Below are positions 1 to 9,509 of a stretch of 64,000 nucleotides of DNA, one piece after another (positions within the stretch are counted from its first letter, which is position 1; every line of letters begins with the position of its first letter). The notes under the pieces are model-generated. The model did no database searches and had not been told where the DNA came from. It saw only the letters and a list, made by a program, of their open reading frames with translations. Source of the stretch: Burkholderia mayonis (GTDB lineage: Bacteria > Pseudomonadota > Gammaproteobacteria > Burkholderiales > Burkholderiaceae); contig NZ_CP013387.1 of assembly GCF_001523745.2 (NCBI RefSeq), positions 806,001-870,000 on the forward strand, in the 5' to 3' direction. Both the position numbers and the translations under genes were made by a program.

Positions 1-950
1 TCTTTCTCGCGCAGCGCGTGAAAGAACGATGGGTCGTCGGCATCGAAGGCAGCGACACGTTCTATGCGCTTGCCGCCGCGGCGCCGGCGAAACTGCTCGC
101 CAACGAGGAACGGGCCCACCTCAACGCGGGCCGCGCGGCGACCGCGCCGAAGCCGAACGCCGCGCCGGGGCAGACGGGGCTCGCGCTGCCGTGGCAGCAA
201 GGCGCCGCTTGGTACTGGACAGGCGGCGCGCACGGCTGGAGCGGCGACAGCCGTCCGTTCAACTCGCTCGATTTCTCCGGCGGCAACGGCCAGGTGCTCG
301 CCGCTCGCGACGGCGTTCTCTACAAGAGCTGCGAGCGCAACGGCAGCGCGATCGTCAAGCTCGTCCACGACAACGGCTATGCGACCACGTATTACCACAT
401 GGTCCAGCTGACTCGGGCCGGCAGCGGCACGCGCGTGCGTCAGGGCGAATACCTCGGCCGAATCGGCAACGCTTTGCCGTGCGGCGGCCAGACGACAGGC
501 GCGCACGTGCATTTTGCGCTGAGCCAGGGCGGCAGCGACGTGCCGGTGAACGGCAAGACGATCGGCGGCTGGCAGTTTTTCGAGGGCGGCAATGCGTATT
601 CGGGCTATGCGATCCGCAATCAGCGCCGCGTGTCCGTGCAGGCGTCCCTCACCAATTATGGTTCGGAAGACAGCGGCGGGCCGGTCGAGCCGTCGCCGCC
701 CGCGAAGGCGACCGTGCAGGCGCCGGGGCCCGTGAATCTGCGCAGTGCGCCGTCGCTGTCCGCATCGGTCGTCGGCACCGTGGCGAACGGCGCGACGGTC
801 CAGCTCGCGTGCTACGCGTACGGCGATACGGTGCAGGGTAACTGGGGCGCGACGCGGCTCTGGTACCGGCTCGGCTCGAATCAATGGGTGTCGGACGGAT
901 TCGTCAATACGGGGAGTAACGATCCGGTCGTGTCGGCTTGCATCAATTGA
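1..950 (+). CDS. LasA-like M23 family metallopeptidase, 5' end outside window
   Basis: Secreted zinc endopeptidase of the M23 (LasA/lysostaphin) family, expected to cut peptidoglycan cross-bridges or peptides. The frame is open to the first base of the window, so the true start lies upstream; the GTG at 18 is internal. The M23 core is visible: a histidine and an aspartate in the stretch ending in SLDF (candidate zinc ligands), then YYHM, then HVHF near the end of the fold (third ligand and catalytic histidine region). It is followed by a proline-rich linker and a C-terminal SH3-like domain (from about base 705), typical of wall targeting. The stop codon lies inside a 14-bp palindrome (940-953). 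Family assignment is strong; substrate is inference. Confidence 0.9.
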   Translation, partial: FLAQRVKERWVVGIEGSDTFYALAAAAPAKLLANEERAHLNAGRAATAPKPNAAPGQTGLALPWQQGAAWYWTGGAHGWSGDSRPFNSLDFSGGNGQVLAARDGVLYKSCERNGSAIVKLVHDNGYATTYYHMVQLTRAGSGTRVRQGEYLGRIGNALPCGGQTTGAHVHFALSQGGSDVPVNGKTIGGWQFFEGGNAYSGYAIRNQRRVSVQASLTNYGSEDSGGPVEPSPPAKATVQAPGPVNLRSAPSLSASVVGTVANGATVQLACYAYGDTVQGNWGATRLWYRLGSNQWVSDGFVNTGSNDPVVSACIN

Positions 951-1825
951 TGCCGTCGACCGGTTGCCGCTTGCGGCCGCGCTGGACTTGGACCGCATCC
1001 GCACGATTCGCGGCGAGAGCGTGGTGGTGTCGATTGCCGAGCGAAGCACGCACGATGCACGGCAGATCGTGCCTCGCGACTATGTGATCGAAATCGGCCG
1101 GGCCGGCGGACGCGCAGCCAGGCTGCGGCCGCGCTACGACGACCCGGACCGGCATCGCCCGGTCTCTTTTTGAGCGATCCGTGGCTTGCGGCTTATCGTG
1201 GGCGGGCCGCGTTCGTGCGGATCAGCGCACTGCCTACGGAATCGACGCGAGCTTGCGGAGGTCGTCGGCGGCGTCGCGCGGCTCGATCGCCGCCTGCATG
1301 TGCGTGCCCGACGGCTCGAGGTTCGTCTCCCGGTTCACGCGTTCCGGCTTCGAGTTCGCGGCGATTCGCAGCCCGCAAGCAGCCGGCACGTGCGTCCGGC
1401 GATCCGCGCCGAACGCGGCGCGACGACGAAGTCGCCGTGCCGCGAGCGCGACGGCAAGCGTCGGTGGCGGGGCGCCATCGCGCGGAGGCCGGCACATCGG
1501 CGAGCCGCTCAATCCAATGGGCACGGTGCGGGGGCGGCTCGTCGCCGCGCATGAAGATCGCCGCTTCTTCGATGACCGGGCCAAGCGGAATACGTGCTCG
1601 ATTCAAGGCATCGCCGAAATAGATGTGACGCTCGTTACGCTCGGCGCGCACGGATTGGCCGGCGGGCGACGCGATGGCGTGACGCCTGACTCGTTACCGT
1701 TTTCCGTAATTCGGCCGGCTACCGGGCGATGCGGATGCCAGGCGGCGCGCACGGCGCGTGGGCGGTGGGGGCGGCACGCGCGGTCGGCTGCGGGCGTTTG
1801 CGCCGCGACGGCCGCGCGCGTTCGC
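951..1825. other. Intergenic region, no convincing gene
   Basis: About 875 bases without a supported gene. A short open stretch at about 958-1173 (plus strand) has protein-like composition but no start codon or ribosome binding site; it runs into the terminator at 1147. A minus-strand frame at 1193-1651 has about 50 protein-like residues at its N-terminus and then becomes arginine-rich noise, without a ribosome binding site. It may be a decayed gene. Confidence 0.4.
1147..1172 (+). terminator. Intrinsic terminator downstream of the M23 peptidase gene
   Basis: Perfect 6-bp stem GACCGG/CCGGTC with a 6-nt loop, followed by TCTTTTT. It is about 200 bases after the M23 stop codon, so the transcript would carry a long 3' tail or a short unrecognised reading frame. 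Confidence 0.6.
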
Positions 1826-2122
1826 TCATTCGGCGTCCGGCACCTCGATGACGAGATCGGATTGCGCGATCGCGACGCACGGCAGGATGTAGCCTTCCGC
1901 TTTCTCTTCGGCGCTCACGCCTGGCCAGTCGATCCGGTAGGCTATCGAGCCTTCGCGCAGGCGGCACAGGCAGGTCCGGCACGTGCCGTTGCGGCAAGAG
2001 CGCGGCAGCGACACGCCGGCGAAGCCTGCCGCTTCGAGCAGCGACAGAGATTCGGGCGCGTCGAAACCGACTCCGAGCGGCTCGACGCGCACTCGGTGCG
2101 AACGTTCTTCTGATTCGTTCAT
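1826..2122 (-). CDS. 2Fe-2S ferredoxin
   Basis: Small plant-type ferredoxin of 98 residues, an electron carrier for an oxygenase or dehydrogenase. The 2Fe-2S ligands are visible as Cys43, Cys48 and Cys51 (C-x4-C-x2-C) and Cys82 in LPC, the normal spacing of the family. Residues 1-40 form the expected beta-grasp start, ending in the SLLEAA helix. It lies 147 bases downstream of the sigma-54 activator gene on the same strand, so the two may be co-transcribed or the activator may control it; no sigma-54 promoter with correct spacing was found between them. The redox partner is not in the window. Confidence 0.88.
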   Translation of the reverse strand: MNESEERSHRVRVEPLGVGFDAPESLSLLEAAGFAGVSLPRSCRNGTCRTCLCRLREGSIAYRIDWPGVSAEEKAEGYILPCVAIAQSDLVIEVPDAE

Positions 2123-2269
2123 GCGATCGTGGGTGGAGAGGCGGCGTCGCCAGCGAGGAGCCGCAAGGATACCCGATGCGGCCGCGCACTTCGCCCGCCG
2201 GCGCGCTTGCGGGTGTGGCCATCGCGCGTGGGGGCCGGATATCGCGCGCGCACCGCCGGTTGTGGCGGC

Positions 2270-4222
2270 TCAGGCGCTCGGCCGCCGCCTGCGTAGATGC
2301 CGATAGACGGTGTTGCGCGCGAGCCCGAGTTCGCGTGCGGCCGCCGACACGTTGCCGCGATGCCGGTCGAGCGCGCCGTCGATCAGCGCGGCCTGATGGT
2401 CCTGCAGCGTCGGCGATGCCGCGGTTGCCGCAGTCGATACGGACGCGGCGGTCGCGGTTGCGTCCGCGTGCGGCGCCGCGGCTTCCTGCTCGAGCGCCGG
2501 GCAGTCCAGCCAGAAATCGTCGGGCAGATGCTCGACGCCGATCTGCGTTTCGCTTTCGGCGAGCATCCCCGCCGTGCGTAGCACGTTGGTCAATTGACGC
2601 AGATTGCCCGGCCACCGGCAGCGCGTAAACGTGGCCAGCACCGCCGGCGACACGCCCGCCGGCATCGGCTCGGTGCGCGCGAGCCGTGCGAGCACGCGTG
2701 CGACGAGCGTTTCGAGGTCGGAGCGCTCGGCAAGCGGCGGCAGCGTCACCGCGAGGCCGTTGATCCGGTAGAACAGATCCTCGCGGAACGTGCCGGCCGC
2801 GATCATGGCGCGCAGGTCGCGGTGCGTCGCGCAGACGATCCGAAGGTCGACCGGCACCGGCCGTGCGCCGCCGAGCGGCATTACCGCGCGTTCCTGCAGC
2901 ACGCGCATCAGCCGCACCTGCTGCGCGAGCGGCATGTCGCCGATTTCATCGAGAAACAGCGTGCCGCCGTCCGCTTGCGCGATCTTGCCGGGGCTGCCGC
3001 GCTTGCGCGCGCCGGTGAACGCGCCGTCTTCGTAGCCGAACAGCTCCGCCTCGATCAGCGAATCGGGCAGCGCCGCGCAGTTGACGGCGACGAACGGGCC
3101 GTCGCGGCGCGGCGACGCATGGTGCAGCGCCCGCGCGAGCCATTCCTTGCCGGTGCCCGTCTCGCCGAGCACGAGCACCGGCAGGTCGCGGCCGCGCACC
3201 TTGCTGACGCGTTGCAGCACGGCGGCCATCCGCGCGTCGCCCGTATCGAGCGTCGCGAACGTGATCGCGTCGGAATTGACTTCGCGCGACGCTTCGGCGA
3301 TGCGGGACGGCGAGGCGCGCCCGGTCACCGGGACGGCCGTGCGCTGCGCGTCCGCGAATTCGCAGCGCGCGCGCACCCGCACGCCGGTCGCGAGTGTCAG
3401 CGTGAAGCACGCGAGCGGTTCGCGCGCCGCATGCTGCGCGAGCTTTCCGAACGACATGCCGAACAGTTCGTCGCAGCCGCGCTGCTGCAGTGCGTCGAGG
3501 CTTGCGCCGAGCTGGAATTGCGCGCTGCGGTTCGCGGCGATCAGCGCGCCGCTCGGGCTGAATGCAACGAGGCCCGCGAACAGCGAATCGACGAATTCGT
3601 CGTGCGCATGGAAGCGCACGCGCAGCGCGTCGGCGCACTGGTTCGCAAACAGATGGTTCTCGATCAACTGCGCGGACATCTTCACGAGCGCGAGCGTATG
3701 CGGGCTGAAGCCGCGCGGATCGCCGCTCACGTCGAGCGCGCCGAGGATGCGTCCGAACGGATCGACGATCGGCGCGCACGAGCAGGTGAGCACGTGGTTC
3801 GCGCGCAGGAAATGCTCGGCGCCGTGGACGGCGAGCGCCTGGCCCGCGATCAGCGCGGTGCCGATCGCATTGGTGCCGCGCGCGTCCTCCGCCCACGACA
3901 CGCCGGGGCAGAGCGCGACCCGGTTCGCCTTCTCGACGAAATCGTCGTCGCCGATGCTGTGCAGGACCACGCCGTCGCGATCGGTCAGGAGCACGAGGCT
4001 TTGCGTGTCGGCAATCTGCGTATGCAGCGTGTCCATCACCGGACGCGCGTGCGTGTACAGCGACTGGCTGCCGCCGATCAGCTCGCGCAGCGCGGTGCGC
4101 GACAGCGGCGAGAAGTCCGGCAGCTCGGACGCGCGCAGGCCGACCGATAGCGAGCGGGCATGCGCTTGCGCGAGCAGGTCGACACGGCTCGCTGCGGCAG
4201 GCAGCACGGAAGATTGCGGCAT
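2270..4222 (-). CDS. Sigma-54-dependent Fis-family activator, AcoR-like
   Basis: Enhancer-binding protein of 650 residues that remodels sigma-54 RNA polymerase. Domain order: N-terminal GAF-type sensor (about 60-200, with the CPGVSWAE and GTNAIGTAL blocks typical of AcoR-like proteins), a second sensory stretch, an AAA+ domain with Walker A GETGTGKE and the sigma-54 contact motif GAFTGA, and a C-terminal Fis-type helix-turn-helix that ends at the stop. I chose ATG at 4222 because GGAGACA lies just upstream; an in-frame extension to 4468 has no such signal and is arginine-rich. AcoR relatives respond to small carbon compounds such as acetoin or glycerol; the ligand here is unknown. The ferredoxin gene follows on the same strand. 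Confidence 0.9.
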   Translation of the reverse strand: MPQSSVLPAAASRVDLLAQAHARSLSVGLRASELPDFSPLSRTALRELIGGSQSLYTHARPVMDTLHTQIADTQSLVLLTDRDGVVLHSIGDDDFVEKANRVALCPGVSWAEDARGTNAIGTALIAGQALAVHGAEHFLRANHVLTCSCAPIVDPFGRILGALDVSGDPRGFSPHTLALVKMSAQLIENHLFANQCADALRVRFHAHDEFVDSLFAGLVAFSPSGALIAANRSAQFQLGASLDALQQRGCDELFGMSFGKLAQHAAREPLACFTLTLATGVRVRARCEFADAQRTAVPVTGRASPSRIAEASREVNSDAITFATLDTGDARMAAVLQRVSKVRGRDLPVLVLGETGTGKEWLARALHHASPRRDGPFVAVNCAALPDSLIEAELFGYEDGAFTGARKRGSPGKIAQADGGTLFLDEIGDMPLAQQVRLMRVLQERAVMPLGGARPVPVDLRIVCATHRDLRAMIAAGTFREDLFYRINGLAVTLPPLAERSDLETLVARVLARLARTEPMPAGVSPAVLATFTRCRWPGNLRQLTNVLRTAGMLAESETQIGVEHLPDDFWLDCPALEQEAAAPHADATATAASVSTAATAASPTLQDHQAALIDGALDRHRGNVSAAARELGLARNTVYRHLRRRRPSA

Positions 4223-4491
4223 GACTTGTCTCCATGGGGCCCGCCGACGGAGTGTGTTCTCCGCTCGACCGGCGCAGCGGTTCACGTGGCGGCGCGGGCA
4301 CGTCTCATCATACAAGCGCCGTGAGCGATGCGCGACCGCAAATCGAATTTCCCTTGCTTTTGGGCCCCTGCCTGCAATGATGGAAACAAGGCGCGCACGC
4401 GCCGCGCCTCGCCGGGACCGACGCCGAACACACGTGTGGTCCCCGCCATTCGGCATGCGCCGCGACATGCATCCGTTCGGGGGAAATCATC

Positions 4492-4686
4492 ATGGTTCGG
4501 ACGGAACTGAGAGTGGTGCTGGCGGCGATCGCGACGTTCGTCTCGCTGGCCGGCATCGCCGTGGCGATTCACGGATTGTTGTTCGACCAGGATGCCGCAC
4601 TGCGATACGGCGTGGCGGCGATCGCGCTCGGCGTGACGACCTGTGTGGTCGCGCTGAACGTATGGCCGAAGGATGAGCAGAAGTAG
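4492..4686 (+). CDS. Small two-helix membrane protein
   Basis: Protein of 64 residues with two hydrophobic helices (about 8-30 and 38-58) joined by a short polar turn and ending in KDEQK. A GGGGGAA ribosome binding site lies 6 bases before the ATG. It diverges from the sigma-54 activator gene. I do not recognise a named family. The clean start signal and membrane topology support a real gene. Confidence 0.7.
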   Translation: MVRTELRVVLAAIATFVSLAGIAVAIHGLLFDQDAALRYGVAAIALGVTTCVVALNVWPKDEQK

Positions 4687-5272
4687 GCGGGCGGCCCGGG
4701 CGCGGCGACGGCGAGAGCGTCCGCGGCGTGGCGGGGTCCGATCGGCTCGCTGCTTGGGCGGCGCGACAGACGCTCTTGGACATGTTCGAGATGCGGCCGC
4801 GCGGTCGGCGCAGAGGGCGATTCGACGGCGACGCGAGCATCGGCGAGCACGACGCCAATCCTCCGACGATATGGCGGATCTGTGCGCAACCGGTCGAGCG
4901 TCGAACCTCGCGCCAGAACGCCGACACGGCTGCCGACTCGGCTCGTTTGCGATCGGCGCGGCATGGCGAATCGCAGTCGAATCCAGCGCTCGATTCGCAT
5001 GACGATTTATCGCCCGCTTTGCTGCGCAGTCAAGCCGTCCCCCCATTGATTGGCAGAAGAATGCGCCGCAGCATGCGCGCGCGCAGGGTTTTTTGACGAA
5101 ATCTTGAGTCGTGCCGGAAAGCGTCTAAAGTGAATTCAACCGGAGCATCAGGCGAGCGCGAGCCGTTCGCCGCGAGACATTCTCTCCGGCCAGCCCGCGC
5201 GCTTCCGGTCGGCAAATGCTTCCGGCGGCACGCGGTTTCCTGCATTCTCGAGCTACGGCAAAGGCGGTTCCG
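4687..5272. other. Intergenic region with a candidate promoter
   Basis: No supported gene. A sigma-70-like promoter can be read as TTGAGT (5104-5109), 16-nt spacer, TAAAGT (5126-5131), about 140 bases before the DUF1488 gene. The rest is GC-rich sequence with only shadow frames. Confidence 0.4.
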
Positions 5273-5560
5273 ATGCAGATCCAGTTCACGAACGATGCCC
5301 CCGAATATTCGGGGCGCGAATTGACGATCGCGTTCATGGCGATGGTCGACGGCGAGCCGGTTCAATGCCATATCACCGCCGAAGCGCTCGAGGACCATTT
5401 CGGCGCGGCTTCGCCGCGTTTCGAGGACATGGTGGGCGCATTCGACACGCACCGGCCCCGTATCGAGGCCGCGGCACGGCGGCTACTCTCCGAAACCCGT
5501 GCGCAGTGCGTGGTGCTGAGAAGCGGATACGTCCGATTTTACGAGGCGAACTGGCGCTAA
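5273..5560 (+). CDS. DUF1488 family protein
   Basis: Cytoplasmic protein of 95 residues matching the small DUF1488 family, which has no established biochemical role. The pattern is typical: N-terminal beta-rich segment with a VDGEPVQC strand, then a helix with HFGA and a C-terminal stretch around RIEAAARRLL. ATG at 5273 follows AAAGGCGG at good spacing; a longer frame starting at 5216 lacks a ribosome binding site. A rho-independent terminator follows 20 bases after the stop, so this is probably monocistronic. Confidence 0.85.
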   Translation: MQIQFTNDAPEYSGRELTIAFMAMVDGEPVQCHITAEALEDHFGAASPRFEDMVGAFDTHRPRIEAAARRLLSETRAQCVVLRSGYVRFYEANWR

Positions 5561-5580
5561 AGTGCGCTGTGTCGCGAACG

Positions 5581-5610
5581 AGCGCTGCCTGGGGGTAGCG
5601 CTTGTTTTTT
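5581..5610 (+). terminator. Intrinsic terminator after the DUF1488 gene
   Basis: AGCGCT stem pairs with AGCGCT (itself a palindromic hexamer) across a 10-nt loop, followed by TGTTTTTT. Position just after the stop codon and the T-run make this a convincing terminator. Confidence 0.75.
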
Positions 5611-6426
5611 GTGCTGGCGTCGGCGGTCCGATTTCGTTCGGCATGCTTGCGGTACGCGTTGGCGTTGGACGTCGGGTGCGCCGGTTCATGTGACTCTCTG
5701 GTTCGTTCATCGGACTCATCGAACGAGCGGACGGCGTTCATGGGAAGGCGCGTCGAACGGTCGGGCAGCGTGAGCGCCGGTTGTTCGTTCGTCGGAATTC
5801 TGTCGGCCGATTGCGGAATGGATGCGCGGCGAGCCAGTGCAGCGCGAGCGATTGTCGCTACGAACATACGTGCTTGACCGCCGCGTCTTCCACAATCTTG
5901 CGCTGTCGTGACGGATTCTTTCGGTTTTATTTCGCCAGTCGGGCCATCCATTGCCGAGTCGATCCATAGCGCGCGCGACTCCATTCGGAGCGTTCCGAAC
6001 GCATTGACTTCGGACGATCCCGGTACGACCGAATCGGCAAAAGCCGGGAGTGGCTTTATGACTGTCGAGTCAATCGACTACGGCAGAATCGATTTCGGGG
6101 AATCTCGTCAGCCGGATCTTCTTTCCGCGGCTGTGAATCCGTCGGGCTTGGCTGTTGCACGCGGCAATGTCGCGAATGCGTAAGCGCGTGCGCATTCGGT
6201 CGACGGGTGAAGACGATCGCCGCGCGATGGTGGTTTTGCGGCTCGGGATAGGGCGGACGATTCGGCGGCGGGTTGCAGTCGCGCCGGCGGTTTGTCGTGT
6301 GAGGGGTTCATGCCCGAGCGAGGCGTTCCCGTTCGACGATCGCCTTCGTTGCGACGGCTTCTGCGATCTTGCATCGCCGGCCGATGACATCATGCGACGC
6401 GGCCGCGTCGCCGCGCAACGTGCCGC
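5611..6426. other. Intergenic region, nothing recognised
   Basis: Somewhat lower GC than the genes and no frame with a ribosome binding site and family resemblance. An 18-bp perfect palindrome (6394-6411) lies just downstream of the NCS2 permease gene and may mark its transcript end, but has no T-run. Confidence 0.4.
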
Positions 6427-7728
6427 TTATTCGGCGCCGAGGTAGAAGTAGCGAAACAGGAAGACCGCCGCGATGATCCAGACGACCGGCTTCACCCGCT
6501 TCGCGTGGCCCGTCAGCAGCTTGAGGCCGCCATACGCGATGAAACCGAACGCGACGCCGTTCGCGATCGAGTACGTGAACGGCATCAGCAGTGCGGTGAG
6601 CGCCGCGGGCACGGCTTCCGTCGCGTCGTCCCACTGCACGTCGACCATGTCGCGCAGCATCAGGCACGATACGTACAGCAGCGCCGGCGCGGTTGCGTAG
6701 CCGGGCACGACGCCCGCGAGCGGCGCGATGAAGAGGCACGCGATGAACAGCGCGGCGACCGTGATCGCGGTGACGCCGGTGCGTCCGCCCGCCTGCACGC
6801 CGGATGCGCTCTCGATGTACGCGGTCGTCGACGACGTGCCGAGCAGCGAGCCCGCGACGATCGCGGTGCTGTCGGCGAGGAGCGCCTTGTTCAAGCGATG
6901 CATCTTGCCCTGGACGAGGAGCCCCGCGCGATTCGCGACGCCCATCAGCGTACCCGTCGCGTCGAACAGCTCGACGAGGAAGAACACGAGGATCACGTTG
7001 ACGATGCCGGTCGACAGCGCGGCGCCGATGTCGAGCTTGAACAGCGTCGCGTCGATCGACGGCGGCGCGGAGAAGATCCCGTGAAACTGGTTGCCGCCGA
7101 AAAAGAACGACAGGACCGTCACGCCGATGATGCCGATCAGGATCGCGCCGCGCACGCGCAGGTAATCGAGCGTGACGATCGCGAAGAAGCCGACGATCGC
7201 GAGGATCGTCGTCGGCTTGTGCAGGTCGCCGAGCGTGACGAGCGTCGCTGGGCTGCCGACGATCACGCCTGCCGTCTTCAGCGAGATGATTCCGAGGAAG
7301 AGCCCGATGCCCGCCGTAATCGCGATTCGCAGCGACTTTGGAATCCCGTTGACGATCACTTCGCGCACGCGGAACAGCGTGACGAGCAGGAACAGACAGC
7401 CGGAGATGAACACCGCGCCGAGCGCGGCCTGCCACGTGAAGCCCATGCCCTTGACGACGGTGTAGGCGAAATATGCGTTGAGGCCCATGCCGGGCGCGCA
7501 GGCGATCGGGTAGTTCGCGTACAGGCCCATGATGAGCGACGCGAGCGCGGCGACGAGGCAGGTCGCGACGAAAACGGATTCCTTCGGCATGCCCGCGTCA
7601 CCGAGGATCGCGGGGTTCACGAAGATGATGTAGGCCATCGTCAGGAACGTGGTGACGCCCGCGAGTATTTCGGTGCGGAAGTCGGTTCCGGCTTCCGCGA
7701 AGCCGAAATACCGTTTGAGCGATTCCAT
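6427..7728 (-). CDS. NCS2 family purine permease, AzgA-like
   Basis: Inner-membrane proton symporter of 433 residues, predicted to import purine bases such as adenine, guanine or hypoxanthine. The sequence is almost all hydrophobic helices (about 12-14). It carries family blocks including the N-terminal TEILAGVTTFLTMAYIIFVN segment and the central ELFDATGTLMGVANRAG segment that characterise the AzgA/GhxP branch rather than the uracil/xanthine branch. ATG at 7728 starts the conserved MESLKRYFGF N-terminus; the longer in-frame extension is low-complexity. It diverges from a CHAP-like gene across a region holding a 7-bp inverted repeat (7810-7827) and a heptanucleotide tandem repeat. Exact purine specificity cannot be read from sequence. 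Confidence 0.92.
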   Translation of the reverse strand: MESLKRYFGFAEAGTDFRTEILAGVTTFLTMAYIIFVNPAILGDAGMPKESVFVATCLVAALASLIMGLYANYPIACAPGMGLNAYFAYTVVKGMGFTWQAALGAVFISGCLFLLVTLFRVREVIVNGIPKSLRIAITAGIGLFLGIISLKTAGVIVGSPATLVTLGDLHKPTTILAIVGFFAIVTLDYLRVRGAILIGIIGVTVLSFFFGGNQFHGIFSAPPSIDATLFKLDIGAALSTGIVNVILVFFLVELFDATGTLMGVANRAGLLVQGKMHRLNKALLADSTAIVAGSLLGTSSTTAYIESASGVQAGGRTGVTAITVAALFIACLFIAPLAGVVPGYATAPALLYVSCLMLRDMVDVQWDDATEAVPAALTALLMPFTYSIANGVAFGFIAYGGLKLLTGHAKRVKPVVWIIAAVFLFRYFYLGAE

Positions 7729-7809
7729 GTGGGCGATTCTCCGGTCGAGTAGTCGTGTTGCTGAATGCTTTGTGCGTTGTGTTGCCCGCGAGGCGGACGT
7801 ACTGTAACC

Positions 7810-7827
7810 AGCCACTATTGAGTGGCT
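7810..7827. promoter_or_regulatory. Inverted repeat upstream of the NCS2 permease gene
   Basis: AGCCACT and AGTGGCT form perfect 7-bp arms around a 4-nt loop, 82-99 bases before the permease start. It could be an operator or a leader hairpin; it does not match the PurR consensus, and no regulator gene is adjacent. Confidence 0.4.
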
Positions 7828-7983
7828 ATCGGCGGATTGTAATAGCGGACATAGGCGGGACGATATATTTGCGGAGATTGGTCGCGCTTCGTCGTTGCGC
7901 TCGCGGCGGTTCGCGCTGCGCGGACGTCGAGGCTTCGGGCAGGCGGGTGCAGGCAGGCGCGCTCGTCCGCGGATCGTTAAAAT

Positions 7984-8032
7984 GGCCGCTGGCCGCTGGC
8001 CGCTGGCCGCTGGCCGCTGGCCGCTGGCCGCT
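7984..8032. repeat. Heptanucleotide tandem repeat, seven copies of GGCCGCT
   Basis: Seven perfect head-to-tail copies of GGCCGCT (49 bases) lie between the divergent permease and CHAP-like genes. The array ends about 110 bases before the TTG start of the latter. Perfect short arrays of this kind change copy number by slipped-strand mispairing. Seven is not a multiple of three, so any frame through it would shift with copy number. Confidence 0.95.
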
Positions 8033-8033
8033 T

Positions 8034-8054
8034 TCGCCTGTCGCCTGTCGCCTG
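8034..8054. repeat. Heptanucleotide tandem repeat, three copies of TCGCCTG
   Basis: A second, different heptamer repeated three times begins one base after the GGCCGCT array, giving two adjoining microsatellites with the same period. Confidence 0.85.
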
Positions 8055-8141
8055 TCGCGCGCGGCGCGGATGGCGTCGACGAACGAACGTCGTCGTCGCT
8101 CGCGTCGGCACGCCGCCCGTTCACGGACTGGAGAGTACAGC

Positions 8142-8642
8142 TTGACCTTGATCGCTCGAATGCAAGAAGGCGTCGCGCCCGCGCGCGGCGAACAGAACGC
8201 TGGCACCGGCCATCCCGCATGGATGCCGGTTGCGCTCGCGGAATCGGGCGTGCGGCGCTTCGGTCCCGGCGAGAGCAATCCGCGCATCGTCGAGTACAAC
8301 GGCTGCACGAATCTCGTGGGCTACGACGACAAGGTCTCGTGGTGTTCGTCGTTCATCAACTGGTGTCTCGCGCGCGTCGGGATTTCGGGAACGGGCTCCG
8401 CGCTCGCGCGATCGTGGCTCGAATGGGGCCGCGCGCTGAGCGAGCCAGCCTATGGGTGCATCGTCGTATTGACGCGCGCCCATCCGACGAGTTGGAAAGG
8501 GCATGTCGCCTTTTATCTGCGGCACGACGACGAGCACATGTATCTGTTCGGCGGCAATCAACGCGGCGCGGTGCGCGAGCTCCCATATGCGCGTTCGCGG
8601 CTGCTCGCGTATCGGTGGCCGGACGAATGCGGGCCGGGCTGA
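8142..8642 (+). CDS. CHAP/NlpC-like amidase-type protein (TIGR02594-like)
   Basis: Protein of about 166 residues resembling the TIGR02594 group of small cysteine-peptidase-like proteins related to CHAP amidases, which act on peptidoglycan. The pattern is visible: a WCSSFINWC block with the candidate catalytic cysteine, then HVAFYL with the candidate histidine, then GGNQ as the polar third residue. I chose TTG at 8142 because GGAGAG lies 6 bases upstream; ATG at 8160 is the alternative but has no ribosome binding site. There is no obvious signal peptide, so export may depend on a holin-like route or the protein may act within the cell. The two heptamer repeats lie just upstream. Confidence 0.8.
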   Translation: MTLIARMQEGVAPARGEQNAGTGHPAWMPVALAESGVRRFGPGESNPRIVEYNGCTNLVGYDDKVSWCSSFINWCLARVGISGTGSALARSWLEWGRALSEPAYGCIVVLTRAHPTSWKGHVAFYLRHDDEHMYLFGGNQRGAVRELPYARSRLLAYRWPDECGPG

Positions 8643-9509
8643 CGGGCTGAATCGCAGTCCGCCGATGAGCGTCGCGCGCGTTGCGGGCGATGCCGTGACT
8701 GCGATGAGCGTCATCGGTCGCGGCGGCGCGTTTCGCTTCTCGTCGACGAATCGCGCGCAGAAATGACGACTTCGTGTGCTAATCGTCGCGAGCCTCGTTC
8801 GAGGCGCCGATCGTAATTTCTTCGAAAGCAATGGATTTGCGCGACGCTCGGTACACGCACGACCGGGTTTTCCCGTTGTGGCCGACTGCATGCCGCGTTG
8901 TGCGCGCGCTTACGGTAACGGCGAGCAATTGCTCGCGTTGCGGCGCCCCATCGTCGTGCATGCCGGTGCGGCATCATGTTCGAACGAACGCATGCGAATC
9001 GTGCAATCGCGTCACCGAGCTCGCGCGGCGCTGTGCCGATTGCATGGAAAGCAAATTCGGCAGCTTCGTGACCGCAATATGTCGGAGCGGATCGCATGAG
9101 AAGAAAAAATACATGCTTGCCGACAGGATGCTTCGTCGCCGCACATACGCCGCCGACCGACGGCTATCCGGAAATCCGTCCAATTCAGGCGACATATGTG
9201 TCTATTTTGGAGATAAGCGTTTCCATTCATATTGGGATGAATATTTTTCTTTATGATCAACGGGATATTGTCGGGTTGAAAGGTGTTGCAATAAGGCGGG
9301 TTGTGTAAAAGAATGCAAGTCGTCATCGCCTTAACGCGATTCTCTATCTAGGATAGAGACAATGCTCGCGCTGAGTGTCGCCGGATGCCGGGAGGGGGCG
9401 CGAGCGTCGACGCATTTCGCAGTGGCAACTGAAGTGGTGCGTGCTGGGGCAGGGCTTTGATGGTTGGGTGGCGCACCATGTGATTTCGTCCGTCAATTCG
9501 GAGGCAAGC
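8643..9509. other. Intergenic region with low-GC segment
   Basis: No supported gene. Bases 9100-9360 are clearly AT-richer than the surroundings. Several frames cross the region (for example 8831-9256, rich in cysteine) but none has a ribosome binding site, known family or normal codon use. The only clear element is the inverted repeat at 9341-9359. Confidence 0.45.
9341..9359. promoter_or_regulatory. Operator-like inverted repeat
   Basis: Perfect 8-bp arms TCTCTATC and GATAGAGA around TAG, 150 bases before the small gene at 9510, at the right edge of a low-GC block. The size and symmetry suit a dimeric regulator, but no regulator gene is near. Confidence 0.4.

Noticed and set aside
2123-2269. 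Sigma-54 promoter for the ferredoxin gene
   Set aside because: The best minus-strand candidate has GG and GC elements two bases too close.
8831-9256. 141-codon cysteine-containing ORF
   Set aside because: No ribosome binding site, no family resemblance, and composition fits random reading of low-GC DNA.
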